Shown: one piece after another, positions 16,128 through 25,474 of the stretch
How positions within the stretch are numbered: position 1 is the first letter of the stretch
Layout of the letters: every line of letters begins with the position of its first letter
Source: Gemmatimonadota bacterium
Lineage (GTDB): Bacteria > Gemmatimonadota > Gemmatimonadetes > Longimicrobiales > Gaopeijiaceae
Assembly (NCBI GenBank): GCA_022826005.1
Contig: JAJDVT010000069.1
Coordinates: 1-34,934 of the forward strand
Length of the DNA: 34,934 nucleotides
Direction of reading: 5' to 3'
Program-made: the position numbers and the translations under genes
The notes under the pieces: generated by a model
Databases searched by the model: none
Told to the model about the DNA's origin: nothing
Seen by the model: the letters and a program-made list of their open reading frames with translations, nothing else

Positions 16128-16859
16128 ATGGCCGAAGACAAGCGGGATCGTTCGGCTTCGCGCCAGGACGAAAACAACAGCGCGCCCGGGATTCCGGCCG
16201 GGTTGCTGGCGGCGCTGATCGTCGCGGTCTTGGCGCTCTTCGGCATCGGTGCCCGCTACCACTTCTCCGGCGATTTCAACGTCATCCACTGTCTGTTCAG
16301 TCTGTTCTTCTCTCTGAACCTGCTGATCTGCTATTGGGAGGCGTGTCTCTTCTTCCGCCACGACTACATCGAGGCGCGCGCCGGGTATTGGCGCGGTCGA
16401 CAACGCGAAACCGGCCGCACACCAGCCGTCGAGTTTCTTGCCACCAGGGTGCCGCTCAAGCGGATCCTGTCCCCTACCGTTTGGGCGGACGCCTGGGCGA
16501 CGTACTCGATGACCGATCCGTCGTACACAGATCGCCGGACCCTCGGTTTTACCGTCGACATCGGCAACGGGTTCGTCACGCCCATCCCGACACTGATCCT
16601 GTACGCGGCGTATACCGTCGGTTTCCTGCCGGCAGTCGTCGCCGGGATTGTCGGGGCCATGCTGTTCTGGCAGTGGGTGTACGTGTCTTCGCTCTACTGG
16701 GTCAGTTTCTTCGTGGCGGGGAGGGGGAGGCACGTAACCAGGCGGGAGCTGTACACCTACGTCATTGCCCCGAACGCGATCTGGATCCTGATACCGGCGT
16801 TCGGGCTGTACGTCTCCGTTCGTTTGATCCTGGACGGCAACTACGGTATTCTGGGATAG
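16128..16859 (+). CDS. Membrane protein resembling the EXPERA/EBP fold
   Basis: A 243-residue protein with about five membrane segments, starting at residues 22-40. The region WATYSMTDPSYTDRRTLGFT, then a Pro-containing helix, a W-x-Y-x-S-x-x-Y helix and VIAPNAIWILIPAFGLY follow the order of conserved features in human emopamil-binding protein (sterol delta8-delta7 isomerase). The likeness was judged by eye. The catalytic His and second Glu of that enzyme do not appear to be kept, so isomerase activity is doubtful. A strong AAGGAGGA ribosome site (16111-16118) supports the start. It lies between two propeller genes on the same strand. Confidence 0.6.
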   Translation: MAEDKRDRSASRQDENNSAPGIPAGLLAALIVAVLALFGIGARYHFSGDFNVIHCLFSLFFSLNLLICYWEACLFFRHDYIEARAGYWRGRQRETGRTPAVEFLATRVPLKRILSPTVWADAWATYSMTDPSYTDRRTLGFTVDIGNGFVTPIPTLILYAAYTVGFLPAVVAGIVGAMLFWQWVYVSSLYWVSFFVAGRGRHVTRRELYTYVIAPNAIWILIPAFGLYVSVRLILDGNYGILG

Positions 16860-16931
16860 CAAACCGGCAGACGTTGGTCCTCGTCCAACGGGTGGGCCAT
16901 TCGCAATCCCCCTCGACCCGGAGGCAGGCCG

Positions 16932-18143
16932 ATGAAGATTCGCAGCCTGGCGACTATCCCCGCACTCGCGGCGATGGCCTGTGCAGCAGACCAGGAGGCC
17001 GACCGCCCGCCCGGAGTCCGCACCGAGTTCCGCGACAGCGCCGGGATCCGCATCGTCGAGAACGCCAACCCTCCCGAGGGTTCGCGGCTGGACTGGCGGC
17101 TGGGGCCCGAGCCGCTCGTTTCGATCGGGAGAATGGAGGGCGAGGAGCCCTACCTGTTTACGCGCATCTTCGGTGCCACGATGCTCTCCGACGGGCGGAT
17201 CGTGATCGGCGACGACGGAACAAAGGAGTTGCGGGTATTCGACCGGCAGGGAAACCACCTGGAGACGTGGGCGGGGGAAGGGCAGGGGCCTGGAGAGTTC
17301 GGTCCCGTCCAGCTGTGGGGGTTGTCACCGCTGCCCGGCGACTCCGTCATCATTCTGCAATACGGTTTCGCGGAGCTCAGCGTCTACGGCCCGGACGGAG
17401 AGTTCCTGCGCCGCTTCGTGCCGGAGAGCAGCCAGCGGGACATTCAGGACTGGACCAAAAGCCTCTGGCCGCGCGATGTGTCGCGCGACGGCCTGCTCCT
17501 TGCGGTCCAGGACATGCTCTACAACGACCCTGCGGATGTGGAAGTCTGGGACGCGGCGGGTGAACTTCGGGGTTCGCTGGGGATGCACCCCGGCCGGGAG
17601 GCGATCCGCGACGGTTGGGGGACTCCCCTGGAGCCACTGATGTTCTCCCGCAACACGTTCCTGCAGGCTTGGGGCGGCCTGTTCTTCATCAGTACGAACC
17701 GCCGCTACGAGCTGCAGGGGTTCGCGCTGGACGGCTCGCTGGCCCGAATCGTTCGCCTCGACCGCCCGCCGCGCGCCCCGGCCGACGCCCACATCGAGGC
17801 GTACATCGAAGACGGACTGTCCTCGATTCCGAGTGACCAGGCAGGGCGCCGGGCGGAGCTCCGCGGGGAACTGCTCGACATGCCGGTCGCCGAACACCTG
17901 CCGGCCTTCGCCGTCTATTGGACCGACGCCCTCGATCACCTCTGGGTCTGGGAATACGAGGCTCCCGGAGAGGAAACCCCCGGCACGCTCTTTACCGTCT
18001 TCGAGCCCGATGGCCGGGTCCTGGGGTACTTCGAGATTCCGGAGGGGATGTTCATCCTGGAGGCCGGTGCGGACTACATTCTATTCCGCGTGCGGGACGA
18101 ACTCGGAGTGGAAACCGTGCAGTTGTGGCCGCTGGAGCGTTGA
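16932..18143 (+). CDS. 6-bladed beta-propeller lipoprotein (copy 2)
   Basis: A 403-residue lipoprotein; the signal peptide ends in AMAC, giving an acylated Cys17. The propeller opens with DSAGIRIVEN and PEGSRLDWRLGPEP, followed by LSDGRIVIGDDGTKELRVFD and GPGEF at 119-123. The closest relative in the window is the gene at 29508-30587, which shares these segments almost word for word. The last blade is complete here (EPDGRVLGYFEIPEG). GGAGG at 16920-16924 lies 7 bases before the ATG. It ends 32 bases from the convergent TlpA-like gene, with an AT-rich inverted repeat between them. Function unknown; probably displayed in the envelope. Confidence 0.8.
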   Translation: MKIRSLATIPALAAMACAADQEADRPPGVRTEFRDSAGIRIVENANPPEGSRLDWRLGPEPLVSIGRMEGEEPYLFTRIFGATMLSDGRIVIGDDGTKELRVFDRQGNHLETWAGEGQGPGEFGPVQLWGLSPLPGDSVIILQYGFAELSVYGPDGEFLRRFVPESSQRDIQDWTKSLWPRDVSRDGLLLAVQDMLYNDPADVEVWDAAGELRGSLGMHPGREAIRDGWGTPLEPLMFSRNTFLQAWGGLFFISTNRRYELQGFALDGSLARIVRLDRPPRAPADAHIEAYIEDGLSSIPSDQAGRRAELRGELLDMPVAEHLPAFAVYWTDALDHLWVWEYEAPGEETPGTLFTVFEPDGRVLGYFEIPEGMFILEAGADYILFRVRDELGVETVQLWPLER

Positions 18144-18146
18144 AGT

Positions 18147-18185
18147 TGTAAACTCGACTTGGCCAACTGTAAAGTTCAGTTTACA
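18147..18185. repeat. AT-rich inverted repeat between convergent genes (element A)
   Basis: TGTAAACTCGACTT (18147-18160) and AAGTTCAGTTTACA (18172-18185) pair at 12 of 14 positions around an 11-base loop. The right arm includes GTAAA-N6-TTTAC (18169-18184) and overlaps the stop codon of the TlpA-like gene. The left 14-mer occurs again at 31609-31622 on the opposite strand. It could serve as a bidirectional terminator, though no T-run is present, or be a mobile-element footprint. Confidence 0.55.
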
Positions 18186-19417
18186 TTCGGCGGATCGGCC
18201 TCGGGCTTGGTCACAGGGATGACCTCGGGTCCGGGCGTGAACCCGTCCTCCCCCAGCAACTCCACCCGTGCCTCTTCGTCGGCCCCCGTTGCCTGCAAGA
18301 TCACGTCGTAGAGCGATTCCACGCTGTGCGACCTGCCGCGCACCACCCCCTCGCGATCCACCGCGATGTAGGTGGGCACGCCTTGTATCGACCAGTCGTC
18401 GTACAGCCTGGACCGCTCCCCGACGAACCAGTTGACGTAGGGCAGATCCATGCGGTCGTCCATGAATCCCTCGACCAGCTCCACGTTCTCGTCGATGCTG
18501 ATCGTGATGACCTGGAAGTCCCGGTCGGCGAGCACCTGCTGGAGACGTTCGACATCCGGCAGGCTGGCGATGCACGGCGCACACCAGGTCGCCCAGAAAT
18601 CGAGGAGCAGCACGTTGCCGTGGTAATCGCTCAGCGACTCCTGGCCGCCGCCGACGCGCAGCGCAGTGGCCTCGGGGAGGACGGCGCCTACGGTCACGTT
18701 TTCCAGTGCGTACAGCACGGGCTCGATCGCCACGCCGCCCGGCTCACCCCGAAAGACTTCCACGTCGCTGTACTCGTCGACCACCAGTTGCGCCATGCGG
18801 GTGACTTCCTCACGTACCCGCGCACGGTCGGCCGGGGTGGACCGGAGATTGTCGACATCCATCAATCGTTCCGTGGCGGACCAGAACGCGCCCCGGGCGC
18901 GAAGCACGCGGCGGTCGCTGTGGGCGACGACGTTGTCGACCAGATCCACGCCGCGCTCCCCGCCGAAGCGGATCAGCCCCAGGAGCATCCGATTGAGCCG
19001 CAGGTCGTCGATGTAGTGCGCCTCGAGAAGTTCGTAGACGGTGTCCTCGTACCGTTGGCGCTCGGAAGCGTCGACTGAGCGCAGTTCGTAGAAGGCGAAG
19101 TGCAGAGCAAGGAAGCCCAGATCGTCCGTGGGATTCGCCCTGGCGATCCGCATCGCCGCTGCCATGGCCGGGCCAGGGTCCAGCTCCCGCAGTCCCAGCG
19201 CCGCTTGCGCGTCACCCATCGACTTGCCCTCGTTGCCCGCCTGCCTCATCCACTCGCCGGCCCGCAGCCGGTTCATCCGCTGGTCGACCTTGTAGCTCTC
19301 GACCGTCTGCCAGGCCTCGATCCGTTCGGGAGCGCCGCCGCCCGCCGAACCGGCCTCCGTGTTCGTGCAGCCCGCGAGCAGCAGCCCGGCGCACAGTGCC
19401 GTCATGATCCTGTTCAC
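18176..19417 (-). CDS. TlpA-like thioredoxin lipoprotein (413 residues)
   Basis: Lipoprotein thiol-disulfide oxidoreductase. The signal peptide ends LLLAGC (Cys17). About 230 helical residues of unrecognised type follow, then a redoxin domain from about residue 245 with the active site WC279-A-P-C282 and the cis-proline segment GVPTYIAVD. TlpA/ResA proteins reduce or oxidise envelope proteins, for example during cytochrome c maturation. The start is a GTG with GGAGG 7 bases upstream; the ATG four codons later is less well placed. The next gene upstream on the same strand, 133 bases away, encodes a second long thioredoxin lipoprotein, so they may act in the same process. Confidence 0.8.
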   Translation of the reverse strand: MNRIMTALCAGLLLAGCTNTEAGSAGGGAPERIEAWQTVESYKVDQRMNRLRAGEWMRQAGNEGKSMGDAQAALGLRELDPGPAMAAAMRIARANPTDDLGFLALHFAFYELRSVDASERQRYEDTVYELLEAHYIDDLRLNRMLLGLIRFGGERGVDLVDNVVAHSDRRVLRARGAFWSATERLMDVDNLRSTPADRARVREEVTRMAQLVVDEYSDVEVFRGEPGGVAIEPVLYALENVTVGAVLPEATALRVGGGQESLSDYHGNVLLLDFWATWCAPCIASLPDVERLQQVLADRDFQVITISIDENVELVEGFMDDRMDLPYVNWFVGERSRLYDDWSIQGVPTYIAVDREGVVRGRSHSVESLYDVILQATGADEEARVELLGEDGFTPGPEVIPVTKPEADPPNVN

Positions 19418-19550
19418 TTCCTTGCCTCCAGCCGATTGGGCACGTTTCCTCCACAGCGCGGAGACTAGCAGGTGGGGCCTTTGGGGGAAAGGGAAGCGCT
19501 ACCGCCCAAGTCGCAGCGACCGGTGCGAGGGACATGAACCGGTCACCGCA

Positions 19551-21587
19551 TCAAGGCGCCCCGCCCGTCCGCAGCGCATCGATCCGGATCGCCGTCTGGT
19601 GCTCGTACCCCTCTTCGTAGAACCCCTCGCGCCGGTACTGTATCAGCCCGTCCGGGTCCAGAAAGAAGGTCGTCGGCCACGCGAGGATCTTGAAGTCCGT
19701 GGCTCTCCCCTGGTCATCGAGCAGGACCGGAAAGGTGTAGCCTTCCTCCGACAGCAGCTCTGCCACAGCGTCGCGGGATGACCCGGCGCCGGCCACGGTC
19801 AGGAACACGACCTCGTCGTCGCCCTCGTACTTCTCCAGCAGTTCGACGAAGTGCGGTAACTCCGCAAGGCAGGGCCCGCACCAGGTGGCCCAGAACTTGA
19901 GGACCACGACCTTGCCGGTGAGGTTGCCGAGCGCCCACTGGACGCCGTGCTGGTCGGGCAGTGCGAGATCGGGTGGCCCCAGTTCGAGCCGGGCGCCGAG
20001 GGCGCGAGCTTCCAGCTCCGCCTGCACGATGGGTTGGCGCACGGCGAGACGCTCATCGACGGCTTCTACCGGAAGGCCGGCGGCTGTCGCAGCCTCCTCG
20101 GCGGTTGCGCGCCAGCCTCCATCGTGAGCGAGCGCTTCGACCAGCATGCCGAGAGCCCGCTGGGGCTGGTCCGTGCGCATGAGGTGGCGCCCGAACTGCG
20201 CGAGCGTCTGGCTGCCCGGGGACTCGGTCGCAAGTTCCTCGAACAGCTCGCCCGCGGCCTCGGTCTCGCCGAGCTGGGCCAGCGCCCGAGCCTGCAGCAC
20301 CCGTGCGGAGGTGATCAGCGACTGCCGGGACCGCTCCCGCGCCTCGCCCAGGCTCCCCGCATAGATGAAGCCCGGGCGGTCCGCGCGCAGTGCCTCCTCG
20401 AAGTCGGTGGCCTCCTCGAGGACCCGCTGCGGCTGGATCCCGTAGTGAAGCAGGCGGCTCAGCGACGAGATGGGCGACGCGTTCTGCCAGGCGATATAGT
20501 CCATTGTGGCTTCGAACAGGGCTTCGGCATGCTCCGTAGCGAGCCCCGGACTGCGCGGCTCGGCCGCCATGGAGACGGGTTGGTCGCCTTCCGCCGATTC
20601 TTCGGCCACGGACCGGTCCGCAATCTGCCTGACGGCCATCAGGCGGCGGCTGGCCCAGATCGCACGGTGCAGCAGCGCTGGCAACTGCATTCCCTCGTCC
20701 ACGATGCGAAATACCTCGTCCGTCGACTCCGACTCCGACGGTCCGTACAGGATTGTCTGGAACTTGACGACCAGATCCCAGTAGCGCAGATCGTCCGCCA
20801 GGATTCCCCGGTCCGGAGCCGCCAGCAGACGCGACATCCAGTAGTCCTTGTCCTCGTCCCGCTGCAGTCGACTCAGCCCGTACGCCAGCCGGTAGAGGAT
20901 CGGGGCCGGGGTCTCGGCGTCTTCCCTGTGCCGGGCGCCCAGATCGGCCAGAGCCGCGCCGAGCGAGTCCCTCAGAACCTGGCTTCGGTCACCCTCCTGC
21001 AGGTCCGCGAGCGCCAGCTGTGCCAGACCCAGGTGATGGAGGAACACCGGGTTGTCGGACTCCGCGACGCGATAGTCCATGAGGACTGCGTTGTAGGCCT
21101 CGAGTTCCCCCAGGTCCGCCGCCGCATCCTGCGCATTCTCGTACAGTTCAGGTCGCTGGCTGGCGTTTTGCAGCGCGCGGGGGAGGAGTTCCATCACCTT
21201 CTCCGCGTACCGTCGATCCGACTCGTATGCGCCGGCCCAGTACAGGGAGTGGAAGTACCCGTCCCACGCCGCGGCGTCCCCGGGCTCCAGTTCGAGGACG
21301 CGCTCCCAGGCCTCCGCGGCCGTCGCGTTCAACTCGAAGTAAGCGGCCAGCGCGGCGTACCGGGCATGCGCCTCGGCGTCGTCCGGCCTGGCGGTGCGGG
21401 CCGAATCGAAGCGGTGCATGGCGCGCTCGAGGTGAATGGCTTCGACGTCGGCGCCGGCGTCGGACATCAGGGCGTTGTGGGGGCGGGCGTCGGCGCAGGC
21501 GGCCGCCAGGGTGAGGGTGGCGAGAGCGGCGGCGGGGGCGGTGGCGGCGAGGGTGGCGGGAAGCGGGGTGGCGGGGCGGCGTGTCAT
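19551..21587 (-). CDS. TPR-like repeat lipoprotein with C-terminal thioredoxin domain
   Basis: A 678-residue envelope lipoprotein. The signal peptide ends in AAAC. A long helical region follows, with TPR-like units (DDAEAHARYAALAAYFELNA, then AAEAWERVLELEPGDAAAW). The C-terminal about 140 residues are a TlpA-type thioredoxin domain with WATWCGPCLAELPHF and the cis-proline segment WPTTFFLDPDG. The ATG at 21587 has AGGAAGG about 7 bases upstream and precedes the signal peptide, so it was preferred to a start at 21620. The long helical part could dock client proteins to the redox domain; that is inference. Clients unknown. Confidence 0.75.
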   Translation of the reverse strand: MTRRPATPLPATLAATAPAAALATLTLAAACADARPHNALMSDAGADVEAIHLERAMHRFDSARTARPDDAEAHARYAALAAYFELNATAAEAWERVLELEPGDAAAWDGYFHSLYWAGAYESDRRYAEKVMELLPRALQNASQRPELYENAQDAAADLGELEAYNAVLMDYRVAESDNPVFLHHLGLAQLALADLQEGDRSQVLRDSLGAALADLGARHREDAETPAPILYRLAYGLSRLQRDEDKDYWMSRLLAAPDRGILADDLRYWDLVVKFQTILYGPSESESTDEVFRIVDEGMQLPALLHRAIWASRRLMAVRQIADRSVAEESAEGDQPVSMAAEPRSPGLATEHAEALFEATMDYIAWQNASPISSLSRLLHYGIQPQRVLEEATDFEEALRADRPGFIYAGSLGEARERSRQSLITSARVLQARALAQLGETEAAGELFEELATESPGSQTLAQFGRHLMRTDQPQRALGMLVEALAHDGGWRATAEEAATAAGLPVEAVDERLAVRQPIVQAELEARALGARLELGPPDLALPDQHGVQWALGNLTGKVVVLKFWATWCGPCLAELPHFVELLEKYEGDDEVVFLTVAGAGSSRDAVAELLSEEGYTFPVLLDDQGRATDFKILAWPTTFFLDPDGLIQYRREGFYEEGYEHQTAIRIDALRTGGAP

Positions 21588-21760
21588 GGGTCGGCCTTCC
21601 TGAGAGGGCTGGTTGCGCATGCACTGGAGAGGACAGCGCTCGTCTATTCGACGTTGGGACGGTGTAAAGCGTTGTCACAGGGAGCAGGTCGATGGTTGCT
21701 CCTGGCAACGCGGGCCGACAAGCGCGCGATGGCCTTCCTCAGGCTCCGGGCAGCGCAAAT

Positions 21761-21783
21761 GCCGCGGCAGTTTTGTCCGCGGC
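21761..21783 (-). terminator. Hairpin after propeller copy 3
   Basis: GCCGCGG (21761-21767) and CCGCGGC (21777-21783) form a perfect 7-bp stem with a 9-base loop, 10 bases past the stop of the minus-strand gene at 21794. No clear T-run follows. Confidence 0.4.
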
Positions 21784-21793
21784 CTGTCAGGGC

Positions 21794-23050
21794 TCAGGAT
21801 CCCTCCCTCTGGATCCGGTACCGCACCACCCGCTGCACCCCTTGCTCGTCCTGGGTCACGGCCCACACGTGGTTGCTGCCGAAGACCGGGACCGGAAAGC
21901 TGGTGAACCCGTCCGGCGCGACCACCACACCCAGGTAGGTTCCATCCGGCTCGAAGACGTCGTACAGGGTGTCTTCCTCCCAGGTCACGGGGAAGGAAGC
22001 GGGGTCGCCGGGGTCGTGGTCCGCGTTCTCCACCGGGCGTCCCTCGGTCGAAAGCCGCACCCAGATGCGCCCGTCCCGGCCGGCCCGCAGCGCCCGGAAG
22101 AACGGTTTGCGGCCCGGGATCGCCGGGCCGTCCCAGTCCCAGCCCGGGAGCGACCGCCGTATGCGCGCCACGGTGAGGTCGCGCTGGTAGGCCCGCTCCG
22201 CGTCCGATGCCGTGACCGGATCCCGGCTGCGTTCGATCCGGAGGACGCCATCGTCCCGCGACAGGTCGATCCGGTAGTCGGTTGAGAGGCCGGTGAGGAA
22301 GTGGCCGCTCGGGTGAAAGGTCCAGTGAAACCGGGGAGCGAAGGGGACGCCGTAGGTCACCGACATGCCGCCGGGCGCCTCGGCCCTTACGTAGGGGGCT
22401 TCGTAGTCGCTCGATGGCTCCGGAAGGGTGTCGAGATGCGTCCCGTCGGGGCCGAGAACGATGATCTCCATCACGAGCTCGTCCAGGCGGGAGAGGTCGC
22501 CGGCGAGCAGATAGGTCCGGCCGCGCGTGTCGGTGTACAGAGGCGAGAAGGTTGAGACACCCCCGGAGTACCTCCACACGGCTGTCTCGCCCTGCCCGGG
22601 GCCGAATACCGTGACCCGCTGGTTCTCGGGATCACGCACGGCAAGCCGCCCGTCCGGCAGCGCGGCGATGGCCTCCGCCTCGGTGAACTCGCCGGGACCC
22701 TCGCCGCGCCGCCCCAGCGTCTCCACGTACACCCCGAGCGAATCGAAGACGCGGACGTGCTGCGCCTGCAGGTCCAGGACGTAGACTGCCCCGTCACCGG
22801 CCACCGCGATCGAGCGGATGTTGCCGAAGAGGTACTCCTCCGGGCCGTCCAGCCGGCCGATCGTCATCTCGGGCACGAGCGTGGCTTCGGCGCCCCAGAC
22901 GGCTCCCGAAAGGGTGCGGACCACCGTCGTGTCACCGATGGTTTCGACGACGGCTTCGGGTGCGGAGCCGGGACGGGCCGAGTCGGCGCCGCAGGCGGTG
23001 AGGAGGGCGGTGGAGGTGGCCAGGAGGAGGGTGAAGGCAGCTGTTCGCAT
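21794..23050 (-). CDS. 6-bladed beta-propeller lipoprotein (copy 3)
   Basis: A 418-residue lipoprotein with signal peptide ending LLTAC (Cys20). Blade features include GPEEYLFGNIRSIAVAGDGA, VYVLDLQAQHVRVFD and GPGEF at 118-122. Full length for the family, with a last blade FEPDGTYLGVVVAPDG and ending VVRYRIQ. The ATG at 23050 has AGGAG 9 bases upstream. It is divergent from propeller copy 4; the 290 bases between them hold no gene I can support. Function unknown; envelope location inferred from the lipobox. Confidence 0.8.
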   Translation of the reverse strand: MRTAAFTLLLATSTALLTACGADSARPGSAPEAVVETIGDTTVVRTLSGAVWGAEATLVPEMTIGRLDGPEEYLFGNIRSIAVAGDGAVYVLDLQAQHVRVFDSLGVYVETLGRRGEGPGEFTEAEAIAALPDGRLAVRDPENQRVTVFGPGQGETAVWRYSGGVSTFSPLYTDTRGRTYLLAGDLSRLDELVMEIIVLGPDGTHLDTLPEPSSDYEAPYVRAEAPGGMSVTYGVPFAPRFHWTFHPSGHFLTGLSTDYRIDLSRDDGVLRIERSRDPVTASDAERAYQRDLTVARIRRSLPGWDWDGPAIPGRKPFFRALRAGRDGRIWVRLSTEGRPVENADHDPGDPASFPVTWEEDTLYDVFEPDGTYLGVVVAPDGFTSFPVPVFGSNHVWAVTQDEQGVQRVVRYRIQREGS

Positions 23051-23340
23051 CGTGGCATCTCCTCGCTCGCCGGCAGTCCGATCGCTCTTGATCTCCAGTA
23101 TGCGTTTGGCATTCGGATTGACGCCAGTGTTGCCGTGAAAAGCCCGCGAACAGGCCGCCGGGGATCGGCCAGCGCCAACGCGGCGTCGATGGCAGCCTTC
23201 GTGCCGACCAGGTGTCGACCAGTGCAACCCTTCGCCACCCCCCGCTGTCCATCGAACAGGTCGCTGCCGCCGACAGCCGACGCCTCGCCGCCCCCGGTGA
23301 CAGGCGGGGATAGTCCCTCGAACTCGTACACGGAGTTGTC

Positions 23341-24573
23341 ATGAACCCCGCGACGCCGCCCGCCTGCCCCGAGGTCGCCCCAACGTCTGTTCGTCGGGCC
23401 GCAATTCTCGCACTGTGCGTGGCCCCGTTGGCCACCCCTTCCGCTCACGGCCAGGACCTCGCGAACGCACCGGTCCGCGAAGTGCGCGAAATACTGCGCC
23501 TCGGCGACGCCGTCGACGTGCCCGACTGGCTCACCTTCGCGGCCGAGCCACGGCTCATGCTGGACGCCTCCGGACGACTCTTCGCGGTGCCCGGCAACGA
23601 CCCGCGGATCCGCGCCCTGTCCGCGGACGGCCAATTCATCCGATACATCGGTAACAGGGGAACGGGGCCCGGTGAGTTCTCCTATCTCTACCGGACGGGT
23701 TTCGCCGGCGATACGCTGTGGGCACAGGACATGTTCGCGGCCAGAACGTCATTCTTCGATACCGCGGGCGCCCACATCAGAACCGACGCGAACACGGGCC
23801 AGCCGGAGATGGGGTCGGGATACGCGATGAAGAGGCCGCTCGCGGATGGCCGGCAGCTGGTCGTCGGGCCGGCGGGCGAGGCGGCCGATGGCCAGCGGTC
23901 CAGGATGGCCGTTGCGATCGGGCCACGCGACGGATCGCGGAGCGACACCGTGGCGTTCGTTCTGGAGAGCACAACGATGGAGATCGAAGGGGTCGGGAGC
24001 TTCGCTCACAGGCTGGTGGCGGCACCCCCGATCTACGGCAGGCTGCCGGACGGGAGCGGTGTGGTCGTCGTTGATTGGGGAATCGACCTGCCCGACCGCG
24101 TGACCGTCCGGCGCTACGGTCTCGATGGCCGACTGACGACCGAGAGCGCACTGGGTTTCGCTCTGCGCGAGATTCCGGCGGACGTCAGGGAAGCCTACAT
24201 CGAGGAGGGCATCGCGATGTTCCGGCGCACCGCCGAATCGCTGCCCGAGACCGTCGGCCGGCAGGTGCCCGCCAATCTGCGGGCCGCCGTCATCCGGGGA
24301 TCGATCATCCCCGACTACTATCCGCCTGTTCAGTCGCTGTTCGTTACCCATGAAGGCCGCGTCTGGCTGCGGTTGGATAGCGCAGGCGGAGACGACGACG
24401 CGGCGGACGAATGGGTCGTTGTCGGACCGGACGGCACCCCGGAGTTCCGGATAGGCGCGCCGCCGGGGGTGACCTTCAAGGCCGCGCACGGGGATCGGGT
24501 TTGGGGCACAGGGAAGACCGAGATGGACATACCGTACATCGTTCTGTACGAATTGGCGCCGTCGGGCGGCTGA
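23341..24573 (+). CDS. 6-bladed beta-propeller protein, secreted (copy 4)
   Basis: A 410-residue protein with a signal peptide ending near SAHGQ and no lipobox, so it is probably periplasmic or released. It has the family strand pattern: LMLDASGRLFAVPGNDPRIR, GQFIRYIGNRG and GPGEF at 109-113. It also has the internal helix common in this family (ADVREAYIEEGIAMF) and a closing blade VGPDGTPEFRIG. The ATG at 23341 has GGAG about 6 bases upstream. It is divergent from copy 3. The 262 bases downstream, up to the thymidine kinase start, contain nothing I can identify. Confidence 0.78.
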   Translation: MNPATPPACPEVAPTSVRRAAILALCVAPLATPSAHGQDLANAPVREVREILRLGDAVDVPDWLTFAAEPRLMLDASGRLFAVPGNDPRIRALSADGQFIRYIGNRGTGPGEFSYLYRTGFAGDTLWAQDMFAARTSFFDTAGAHIRTDANTGQPEMGSGYAMKRPLADGRQLVVGPAGEAADGQRSRMAVAIGPRDGSRSDTVAFVLESTTMEIEGVGSFAHRLVAAPPIYGRLPDGSGVVVVDWGIDLPDRVTVRRYGLDGRLTTESALGFALREIPADVREAYIEEGIAMFRRTAESLPETVGRQVPANLRAAVIRGSIIPDYYPPVQSLFVTHEGRVWLRLDSAGGDDDAADEWVVVGPDGTPEFRIGAPPGVTFKAAHGDRVWGTGKTEMDIPYIVLYELAPSGG

Positions 24574-24835
24574 CCTGCACGGCTCACCCCACTGCGAAGC
24601 TCGCACGTCCCGCGGCCGCAAGGCGTTGGCACCACCCCCGGGCCCATCGCTAGCTTGGTCCAGGAGTCCAGCCCGCTGCGCCACGGTTCCGCGAGATCAA
24701 GATGAAGCGACGCCAAACCCTGCCCCTCGTGTGTGCCGCATCAGCCTGCCCGGTGTGGTTTTCATTTCCGACTACGAGACTGGACATGTCGCCGTTTGTG
24801 GTGACGAGTTCGCCTGTCCGGGCATGACGAGGGCA

Positions 24836-25474
24836 ATGGTACACAGCACGATACGCGGGGGGATCGAGGTGGTTGCCGGCGTCATGTTCAGCGGCAAGTC
24901 CGAGGAGCTGATGCGGCGCGTCCGGCGGGCGCTGATCGCCGGACGGAGGGTTCAGCTCTTCAAGTCGCACCTCGACGACCGCTACGGCGGCCAGTTCCTG
25001 ATCTCGTCCCACGACGGGCGGCAGATCGACGCCGAGCCCGTCTCAAACTCCGTGCAACTCGCCGAGAAGGTCCGGGCGGAGACGCAGGTCGTCGCCATCG
25101 ACGAGGCCCAGTTCCTGGACGATGGCATCTGCGAGGTTGTCGATGCACTGGCCGATGCGGGAAAGCGCGTCATCGTCGTCGGCATCGACATGGACTTCCG
25201 TGGCGAGCCCTTCGGTCCCATGGGGCCGCTCCTGGCGCGCGCGGAGCGGATCGACAAGCTGGACGCGATCTGTGTGGTGTGCGGCGATTCGGCGACGAGA
25301 AGCCAGCGCCTCATCGGCGGGAAGCCGGCGCCCGCGGAAGGCCCGACGATCCAGGTGGCGGGCGCGGAGAGCTACGAGGCGCGGTGCCGGCGGTGTCACG
25401 AGGTGCCGAAGCGGGACCGGGCCCAGGGGGAGCTGGTCCTGCGGCGGCGGGAGGAGGGGTGGGAGGGGGTGTAG
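24836..25474 (+). CDS. tdk: Thymidine kinase (type II)
   Basis: A 212-residue enzyme that phosphorylates thymidine to dTMP with ATP in the salvage pathway. The P-loop is GVMFSGKSEEL (about 15-25), the Walker B/catalytic motif is DEAQF with E90, and a C-terminal zinc site is formed by CVVC and CRRC pairs. The lasso segment is present near GPTIQVAGAESYEARC. The ATG at 24836 has GAGGG close upstream and gives the normal length; the ATG four codons earlier is an alternative. The C-terminal tail is Arg/Glu rich. It is not obviously part of an operon with its neighbours. Confidence 0.92.
   Translation: MVHSTIRGGIEVVAGVMFSGKSEELMRRVRRALIAGRRVQLFKSHLDDRYGGQFLISSHDGRQIDAEPVSNSVQLAEKVRAETQVVAIDEAQFLDDGICEVVDALADAGKRVIVVGIDMDFRGEPFGPMGPLLARAERIDKLDAICVVCGDSATRSQRLIGGKPAPAEGPTIQVAGAESYEARCRRCHEVPKRDRAQGELVLRRREEGWEGV

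Noticed and set aside
14475-17258. A 927-codon minus-strand open frame
   Set aside because: It runs antisense to a propeller gene and the EXPERA-like gene, both with signal or membrane segments and good ribosome sites; its own product shows no domain.
19947-21938. A 663-codon plus-strand open frame
   Set aside because: Antisense to the TPR-thioredoxin lipoprotein; the product is compositionally odd and has no recognisable family.
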